12,076 nucleotides of DNA, taken from contig SFFS01000070.1 of the NCBI GenBank assembly GCA_004557805.1, forward strand, positions 1 to 12,076, given 5' to 3'. This DNA is from Clostridiales bacterium (GTDB lineage Bacteria; Bacillota; Clostridia; Christensenellales; Aristaeellaceae). Position numbers and translations under genes: made by a program. How positions within the stretch are numbered: the first letter of the stretch is position 1; each line of letters begins with the position of its first letter. The notes under the pieces were generated by a model. The model was not told where the DNA came from, searched no databases, and saw only the letters and a list, made by a program, of their open reading frames with translations. Of this stretch, positions 6,304-12,076 are shown in pieces.

Positions 6304-7803
6304 ATGGAACTTGCACAGGCAATTACGAAGCTGGACGCGCTTCAGCGGAAAATGTTTGCGTATAACCATGCGATGGGCGTTCTTTATTACGACGGCGCGA
6401 CGGCCGCGCCCGCCGGCAGCGCCGCGAACCGCGGCGAAACCATGGCCGTTCTTTCCGAGGCGGAATATCTCATGGCGACCGGCCCGGAAATGATCGATCT
6501 GCTCGATTTTCTCTACGCGCACAACGACGAGCTGACGCAGAAGCAGCGCCGCATCGTGGAAATGCTGCGCAAGGATCTGGCCGAGCTGCGCTGCATTCCG
6601 CAGGAGGAATACGCCGCCGCCTCGAAGCTGATGGCCGAATCGACCGCCGCATGGCACGAAGCCAAGCCCAGGAGCGATTTTTCGATCTTCGCGCCGTATC
6701 TGGAAAAGGTGATTGAAACCAAAAAGCGCTTCGCGCATTACGTCAAGCCGGACATAGACCCCTATGAATACTACCTCGACACCTACGAGCCCGGCCTGAC
6801 CCGCCGCAAGTGCGACGAATTCTTCGCCGCGCTGCGCGCGCGCGTCGTGCCGCTGCTCAAGCGCGTACAGGCGGCCCGGCAGGTCGACGCGTCGTTCCTG
6901 ACCGGCGATTTCCCGCTGGAAGCCCAGCGGAAGCTGTCCGACGAGCTGATGGAAATCATGCGTATCGACCGCAGCTTCTGCTCCATCGGCGAAACGGAGC
7001 ACCCCTTCACCACCAACTTCACCAAGCGCGACGTGCGCATCACTACGCATTACTACCCCGACAACGCCGTCTCCTCGATGTACAGCGTCATCCACGAGGG
7101 CGGGCACGCGCTCTATGAGCTGCACACCGCCGACGAGGATATGTATAACGGTCTCGGCTCCGGCGTTTCGATGGGCCTCCACGAGAGCCAGTCGCGCTTC
7201 TATGAAAACCTCGTCGGCCGCAGCCGCGGGTTTGTGACGTTCCTCGCGCCGCGCCTGCGCGCGCTGTTCCTGCAGCAGCTCGGCGGCGTGTCCGACGACG
7301 CGCTCTATCGCGCGGTGAACCGCTGCGAAGCCAGCCTCGTGCGCACCGAAGCGGACGAGCTGACCTATTCGCTGCACATCATGGTGCGCTATGAAATCGA
7401 AAAGAAACTCTTCGCGGACGAGATCTCCGTCGCCGAAATTCCGCAGGAATGGAACCGGCTCTATCAGGAATATCTCGGCGTCACGCCCTCGTGCGACCGC
7501 GACGGCTGCCTGCAGGATTCCCACTGGTCCGACGGCAGCTTCGGCTATTTCCCGTCCTACGCGCTCGGCTCGGCCTACGGCGCGCAGATGCTCGCCCGCA
7601 TGCGCGAGACGGTGGACGTGGACGCCTGCGAGAAAAACGGCGACCTCGCGCCCATCAACGCATGGCTCTGCGAGCACATCTGGCAGTACGGCTGCCTGTA
7701 CAAGCCCGCGGAGCTGCTTGAGCGCGTGTTTGAAACGCCGTTCGATCCGAAGTATTACCTCGACTATCTCGAGACGAAATTCACGGAGATTTACGGGCTA
7801 TGA
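6304..7803 (+). CDS. M32-family metallocarboxypeptidase (carboxypeptidase Taq type)
   Basis: A 499-residue cytosolic zinc peptidase that removes C-terminal amino acids from peptides. The length is normal for the family (about 500). All M32 motifs are present in order: HPF (233-235), DVRIT (243-247), HEGGH (264-268; zinc ligands His264 and His268, catalytic Glu265), HES (293-295), RTEAD (347-351) and GCLQDSHW (401-408). The start at 6304 has a G6 run (6289-6294) nine bases upstream as a plain ribosome binding site. An in-frame ATG at 6271 would add 11 residues but lies at the predicted transcript start. The stop overlaps the start of the next gene by ATGA, so the two are translationally coupled. 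It probably works in peptide turnover. Confidence 0.95.
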   Translation: MELAQAITKLDALQRKMFAYNHAMGVLYYDGATAAPAGSAANRGETMAVLSEAEYLMATGPEMIDLLDFLYAHNDELTQKQRRIVEMLRKDLAELRCIPQEEYAAASKLMAESTAAWHEAKPRSDFSIFAPYLEKVIETKKRFAHYVKPDIDPYEYYLDTYEPGLTRRKCDEFFAALRARVVPLLKRVQAARQVDASFLTGDFPLEAQRKLSDELMEIMRIDRSFCSIGETEHPFTTNFTKRDVRITTHYYPDNAVSSMYSVIHEGGHALYELHTADEDMYNGLGSGVSMGLHESQSRFYENLVGRSRGFVTFLAPRLRALFLQQLGGVSDDALYRAVNRCEASLVRTEADELTYSLHIMVRYEIEKKLFADEISVAEIPQEWNRLYQEYLGVTPSCDRDGCLQDSHWSDGSFGYFPSYALGSAYGAQMLARMRETVDVDACEKNGDLAPINAWLCEHIWQYGCLYKPAELLERVFETPFDPKYYLDYLETKFTEIYGL

Positions 7804-8699
7804 AAAAGCTGCTGCTGATTCTCAACCCCAACGCGGGATTGCAAAAGGCGCGCAAGCTGCTGGCGGACACGGTGGCCATTTTTGCCAAATACGGCTATCT
7901 GTCCACCGTCTGCGTCACCGCCAAGCGCGGCGACGGCACGGAATTTGCGCAGGATCTCGCCGGAGAGCATGATCTCGTCGTCGCCTCCGGCGGAGACGGC
8001 ACGCTCAACGAGACGATCACCGGCCTGATGCGCGGCGGGCACGCCGTGCCGCTGGGCTATATTCCGGCGGGCAGCACGAACGATTTCGCTTCCAGCCTCG
8101 GGCTTTCGTCCGATATTCTCCGCGCTGCGCGCGATATTATGGAGGGCTGCCCGCAGCCGCTCGACATAGGCCGCTTCCGGAACCGCTATTTCAGCTACAC
8201 CGCCTCGTTCGGCGCGTTCACGTCCACGTCGTATTCCACGCCGCAGAACGTCAAAAACGTGCTCGGCCATGCGGCGTATGTGCTGGAAGGCATCAAGGAT
8301 CTGCCCAACATCCGCCCGCAGAACGTCTGCCTTGAAGCCGACGGCCAGTCCTACGAGGGCGAATACCTCTTCGGCGCGGTATGCAATTCCACCTCGCTCG
8401 GCGGCGTGCTCAAGCTCGCGCCCAGCATGGTCGATATGAACGACGGCCTTTTCGAAACGCTGCTCATCCGCAACCCCGGAAACGCCATCGAGCTGCAATC
8501 GATCCTGACCGCGCTTACCGCGCGCAAATACGACACCCCCATGCTCACCTTCGTCCGCGCTTCGAAGCTCGTCTTTCAGGCGGATCCGAACATGCCCTGG
8601 ACGCTCGACGGCGAATATGCCGAGGGCGCGCGCGAAATCACCGTTGAAAATATCCGCAGCGCCATCACGCTGATGGTGCCGGAAAAGAAGGTCGAATAA
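7800..8699 (+). CDS. Diacylglycerol kinase-family lipid kinase (YegS/DgkB type)
   Basis: A 299-residue soluble or membrane-associated kinase that would phosphorylate diacylglycerol or a related lipid with ATP, returning it to phospholipid synthesis. The two-domain family layout is clear: NPNAG (9-13), the nucleotide-binding SGGDGTLNE (63-71), PAGSTNDFASSLGL (89-102), DMNDGLFE (212-219), where family members bind a regulatory magnesium, and TLDGE (268-272) near the C-terminus. The length is typical. The ATG is the first three bases of the ATGA overlap with the peptidase stop. No good independent ribosome binding site was seen (GGAG is about 13 bases upstream), so coupling is likely. Whether it is a DgkB equivalent or a kinase for another lipid cannot be settled here. 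Confidence 0.92.
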   Translation: MKKLLLILNPNAGLQKARKLLADTVAIFAKYGYLSTVCVTAKRGDGTEFAQDLAGEHDLVVASGGDGTLNETITGLMRGGHAVPLGYIPAGSTNDFASSLGLSSDILRAARDIMEGCPQPLDIGRFRNRYFSYTASFGAFTSTSYSTPQNVKNVLGHAAYVLEGIKDLPNIRPQNVCLEADGQSYEGEYLFGAVCNSTSLGGVLKLAPSMVDMNDGLFETLLIRNPGNAIELQSILTALTARKYDTPMLTFVRASKLVFQADPNMPWTLDGEYAEGAREITVENIRSAITLMVPEKKVE

Positions 8700-8722
8700 T
8701 CCTCCGCATGTAAACAACGCAG

Positions 8723-8766
8723 AAAAAACGATCCGCCGGTTTTCCTGTCCGGCGGATCGTTTTTTT
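8723..8766. terminator. Strong bidirectional intrinsic terminator
   Basis: Bases 8723-8739 and 8749-8765 are exact reverse complements (17 bp) with a 9-base loop. The stem has a GC-rich core (CGATCCGCCGG) and ends in A6 on the left and T7 (8760-8766) on the right, so each strand has a U run after the hairpin. It lies between the convergent lipid kinase and metK genes and serves both. Confidence 0.95.
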
Positions 8767-8783
8767 GATAAGATTTCTTTTGC

Positions 8784-9959
<1,176 letters not shown>

Positions 9960-9983
9960 TTTGTTTCTCCTTTCTTCTTCGGC

Positions 9984-10015
9984 AAAAAAGAACCTCTCTG
10001 CGAAGGGCAGAGAGG
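9984..10015 (-). terminator. Riboswitch-controlled terminator before metK
   Basis: On the minus strand, CCTCTCTGC (10007-10015) and GCAGAGAGG (9993-10001) form a 9-bp stem with loop CCTTC, followed by TTCTTTTTT ending at 9984. It is the expression platform of the SAM-I riboswitch. Its 5' arm, with the next C (10006-10015), can pair instead with GGCAGATGAGG (10032-10042), leaving one U bulged. That pairing would form the antiterminator when SAM is low. Confidence 0.92.
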
Positions 10016-10029
10016 GAAGCAACGATCTT

Positions 10030-10134
10030 GGCCTCATCTGCCAGCGCTCGCGCGCTGTGGGAATTGGCACCGCACGCCTTGCGCCGGTTGCCGGGTTTCA
10101 TCGGGCCCAATCCCTCCGCCTCTCTGGATGAGTT
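10030..10134 (-). promoter_or_regulatory. SAM-I (S-box) riboswitch aptamer of metK
   Basis: The minus strand reads the full S-box core: CTCATCCAGAGAGGCGGAGG, GGGCCC, GATGAAACCCGGCAACC, GGTGCCAATTCC and a closing GCAGATGAG. P1 forms from CTCATC (10127-10132) and GATGAG (10033-10038). The sequence GATGAAACCCGGCAACC and the later GGTGCCAATTCC are the hallmark conserved blocks of this class. SAM binding stabilises P1, which frees the terminator arm and stops transcription before metK. The 3' strand of P1 is shared with the antiterminator, as expected for an OFF switch. Confidence 0.97.
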
Positions 10135-10159
10135 GCATATGAAGTTTTCGATCGGCGAT

Positions 10160-10188
10160 ACCATACCACGAAGCTGCGGTTTTGTCAA
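10160..10188 (-). promoter_or_regulatory. Sigma-A-type promoter of the metK riboswitch transcript
   Basis: On the minus strand, a perfect TTGACA (10183-10188) and TATGGT (10160-10165) are 17 bases apart. TGG precedes the -10, giving an extended -10. The -35 lies inside an inverted repeat (GCGGTT at 10176-10181 and AACCGC at 10187-10192), only about 13 bases after the stop of the upstream HAD gene. Transcription would begin near 10153, about 20 bases before the aptamer. Confidence 0.85.
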
Positions 10189-10201
10189 CCGCGGATTTTG
10201 T

Positions 10202-11020
10202 TCAGCGGAACAGCGCTTCGTTTTTCTCCAGCCATGCGGCCACGCTCGGCGCCGTATCCCGTGCGGCGGCTTTCGCGCCGACGCTGCCGCCTTCCATCGC
10301 CACGCCCCATCCGGCCGCACGCAGCATGGTCACGTCGTTGTCGCCGTCGCCGAAGGCCGCGATTTCTTCGCGGCGCACGCCCAGCCGCTGCGCCAGATAG
10401 CAAAGCGCCGCGCCTTTATCCACGCCCACGGGCATCACCTCGAAGTTATTGATCCACGAGGTCGTGATCGTCACGTCTTCAAGCGCACGGCAGGCCTCCC
10501 GCGCGCGCACGAACGCCGCATGATCGTCCGCTCCGGTGAATTCGGCGAATATCTTCAGAATGGGGCCCTGGAAAACGCGCTCCATCGCGCCAGGCCCGGC
10601 GATGGTTTCCGTACCGTATGCGCGCATCGCCGCAAAAAGGCTGCGTTCGCGCGATTCCTCCAGCGCCTTCTCCCACGAATAGGCGATCATTCCGCGGCCG
10701 TAGGCGCAGACGTGCAGCCCCTCCGCACGCATGATTTCCATCGCGCGCCGCGCCGTCGCTTCGGGCAGCGGGCGCATAAAGTGCGTGACCCCGCCGGCGT
10801 AATCCTCCACCTGCGCTCCGTTAACGCCGATGCAATATGCCGTGGGCAGCCCTGCGCGCTCGAACAGCGTCCGGATCGACGAAGGCGCGCGGCCGCTCGC
10901 CGGTACAAACACCGCGCCCTGCGCGGTATATTTCTTCAAAAGCGCGACGGCTCTTTCATCCACATGTTCCGCGTCGCGCAGAATGGTGCCGTCCAGATCC
11001 GATGCGATCAGCTTTATCAT
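10202..11020 (-). CDS. Cof-type HAD-IIB family hydrolase (phosphatase)
   Basis: A 272-residue cytosolic HAD-superfamily phosphatase of the Cof/IIB group, which dephosphorylates sugar phosphates, flavin or similar small molecules. Motif I is SDLDGT with nucleophile Asp8 and Asp10. Motif II is ASGR (41-44). Motif III is Lys202 in GVDKGAAL. Motif IV is GDGDNDVTML (224-233). A type IIB cap lies between, at about 85-195. The length is typical. The start at 11020 has AAAAGGAG at 11031-11038, overlapping the end of the RluA-family gene. The 17-base gap indicates one operon. The substrate cannot be told from the sequence. No clear terminator separates it from the metK promoter. Confidence 0.92.
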   Translation of the reverse strand: MIKLIASDLDGTILRDAEHVDERAVALLKKYTAQGAVFVPASGRAPSSIRTLFERAGLPTAYCIGVNGAQVEDYAGGVTHFMRPLPEATARRAMEIMRAEGLHVCAYGRGMIAYSWEKALEESRERSLFAAMRAYGTETIAGPGAMERVFQGPILKIFAEFTGADDHAAFVRAREACRALEDVTITTSWINNFEVMPVGVDKGAALCYLAQRLGVRREEIAAFGDGDNDVTMLRAAGWGVAMEGGSVGAKAAARDTAPSVAAWLEKNEALFR

Positions 11021-11037
11021 TCGTAAAACGCTCCTTT

Positions 11038-11850
11038 TCAGAAGGGTTCCTTCGTTTCAAACGCGCGGCCGTCCCAAAGCGTAAGCCTCACGGCCCACAG
11101 CCGCTGCGCACGCACGCCGTATTTCCGGTTGAGCGCGCGGTCGCCGTATTTGTCGTCGCCCAGAATGGGGTGCCCGATGTGCGCCAGCTGTGCGCGAATC
11201 TGATGCGTGCGGCCCGTGGGGATTTCCACCTCCAGCCGCGAAAGCCCGCCTTCCTCGGAAAGCACGCGATAGCGCGTCTCGATGGGCAGCGCGCCCTTCT
11301 GCGGCGCGTCCAGCACGCGCACATGCGCCGCCTGCGCGTCCTTCAAAAGCCAGGCGCGCAGCGTTTTTTCGGCGGGTTCGGGCGTTCCGCGCACCAGACA
11401 GCGATACGTCTTATGCACCCGCCGCTGCGCAAACGCCTCGATCGCCTCGTCGCGCGCCGCCTCGGTTTTCGCCAGCAGCAGCAGGCCGCCCGTCTGCGCG
11501 TCGAGCCGGTGACAGGCGAATACCGGCGCGCCGCAGCGGCGGGCGCAGAGCGTCTCGGCGGAACCAGGCCCCTGCGTGGGCATCCCCTGCCGCTTGACAA
11601 GAATAAGAAATTCTTTATCCTCGAAAAGAATTTCTGCGGGTCGTTCCGCTTCTCCGGAAAAAACGACGAGCGCATCCTGCGCGGCCGTCTGCGTTTCAGG
11701 TGGAACGCGCTTTCCGTTCAGCTTTACATCGCGCGCGCGAAAAGCTTCACGCAGCTGTCTGGGCGAAAGCTCCGGGAAGAGCTCCGCAGCAGCTTCGGCG
11801 GCAGACGTTCTGTCCAGCTCCTCCGGCACGGCTGCTTCATAGCGGATCAA
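11038..11850 (-). CDS. RluA-family RNA pseudouridine synthase
   Basis: A 270-residue enzyme that isomerises uridine to pseudouridine in rRNA or tRNA. An N-terminal S4-like RNA-binding region is visible at about 12-65 (LDRTSAAEAA, LSPRQLREAFRARDVKLNGK). The catalytic domain has HRLDAQTGGLLLLAK (114-128) with nucleophile Asp117, and later GRTHQIRAQLAHIGHPILGD. The usual HRLDxxTSG is HRLDxxTGG here, a mild change beside the active site. I chose the TTG at 11850 because it overlaps the upstream gene's stop as TTGA and follows a GGGGGTGG run. An ATG further upstream at 11976 would lie inside the upstream coding region and add a compositionally odd Arg/Gly-rich tail. The target uridine is not predictable. 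Confidence 0.9.
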   Translation of the reverse strand: MIRYEAAVPEELDRTSAAEAAAELFPELSPRQLREAFRARDVKLNGKRVPPETQTAAQDALVVFSGEAERPAEILFEDKEFLILVKRQGMPTQGPGSAETLCARRCGAPVFACHRLDAQTGGLLLLAKTEAARDEAIEAFAQRRVHKTYRCLVRGTPEPAEKTLRAWLLKDAQAAHVRVLDAPQKGALPIETRYRVLSEEGGLSRLEVEIPTGRTHQIRAQLAHIGHPILGDDKYGDRALNRKYGVRAQRLWAVRLTLWDGRAFETKEPF

Positions 11851-12076
11851 TGCACCACCCCCGCGGCCATGCCGCCCGCGCCCTGCATTGCTGCGCCGAA
11901 AGGCGGCAGCCAGCCGGGCGTCGTCCGGCACAGTTCGCCCACGAGCGCGTCCAGCTCCGGTCCGGGCATCACGCACAGCATCGAAGCCAGCGCCTCGCGC
12001 ACGCCGCTCGCGGGCGCTCCCTGCTTGACCAGCAGGCGCAGATCCTCCGCCGCGTCGCCCGCGTCGATCCCCGGGC
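11847..12076 (-). CDS. Partial unrecognised gene, C-terminal end only
   Basis: The minus strand is open from the right edge to TGA 11847-11849, giving 75 residues (PGIDAGDAAEDLRLL near the start, GAAMQGAGGMAAGVVH at the end). The middle contains ASMLCVMPGPELDALVGELC and a Trp-Leu-Pro-Pro turn. The codon choice is GC-rich like its neighbours, and its stop overlaps the TTG start of the RluA-family gene, which supports it as real and co-transcribed. I do not recognise the family. The beginning lies outside the window. Confidence 0.6.
   Translation of the reverse strand, partial: PGIDAGDAAEDLRLLVKQGAPASGVREALASMLCVMPGPELDALVGELCRTTPGWLPPFGAAMQGAGGMAAGVVH

Noticed and set aside
6280..7677. 465-codon minus-strand open frame opposite the M32 peptidase
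   Set aside because: It has low-complexity His/Arg/Val-rich content and no motif. The plus strand has HEGGH and the other M32 motifs.

Overview
The window looks like a chromosomal piece of a GC-rich, probably spore-forming member of the Clostridia. This is an inference. It rests on strong AGGAGG-type ribosome binding sites, a PdaB-type sporulation deacetylase, an S-box (SAM-I) riboswitch on metK, and Firmicutes-style TTGACA/TATAAT promoters. No phage, IS element, CRISPR array, tRNA or rRNA was seen. Most genes are housekeeping or central-metabolic.

Layout from left to right. (1) A leftward operon of gnd (6-phosphogluconate dehydrogenase) and a LarA-family nickel-pincer racemase/epimerase homologue. 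It has a clear promoter at 2970-2998 and ends near a perfect 18-bp inverted repeat at 128-167. (2) A divergent rightward pair: a PdaB-like polysaccharide deacetylase and a tandem OB-fold SSB-like protein. (3) A more AT-rich, leftward islet at about 4690-6143. It holds a wrecked GNAT acetyltransferase gene, an intact gene of the L-2-amino-thiazoline-4-carboxylate hydrolase-like family, and a small ORF cut by an in-frame stop. (4) A rightward operon of an M32 carboxypeptidase and a diacylglycerol-kinase-family lipid kinase, overlapping by ATGA and closed by a strong bidirectional terminator. (5) Leftward metK under a complete SAM-I riboswitch, whose aptamer, antiterminator and terminator can all be traced. 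(6) Upstream of it, a leftward operon of an unrecognised partial gene, an RluA-family pseudouridine synthase (TTG start) and a Cof-type HAD phosphatase.

The genes do not form one shared system. The most suggestive functional link is gnd with the LarA homologue. The LarA catalytic residues are present with the exact spacing of lactate racemase, and the position beside gnd points to a sugar acid such as gluconate as the substrate. The clearest structural observation is gene decay in the islet: three frameshifts and two stops in the GNAT gene and one stop in the small ORF, on either side of an intact gene. I found no convincing undescribed multi-gene system. The best leads are the gnd-larA pair, the tandem-OB SSB beside pdaB, and the small interrupted ORF.
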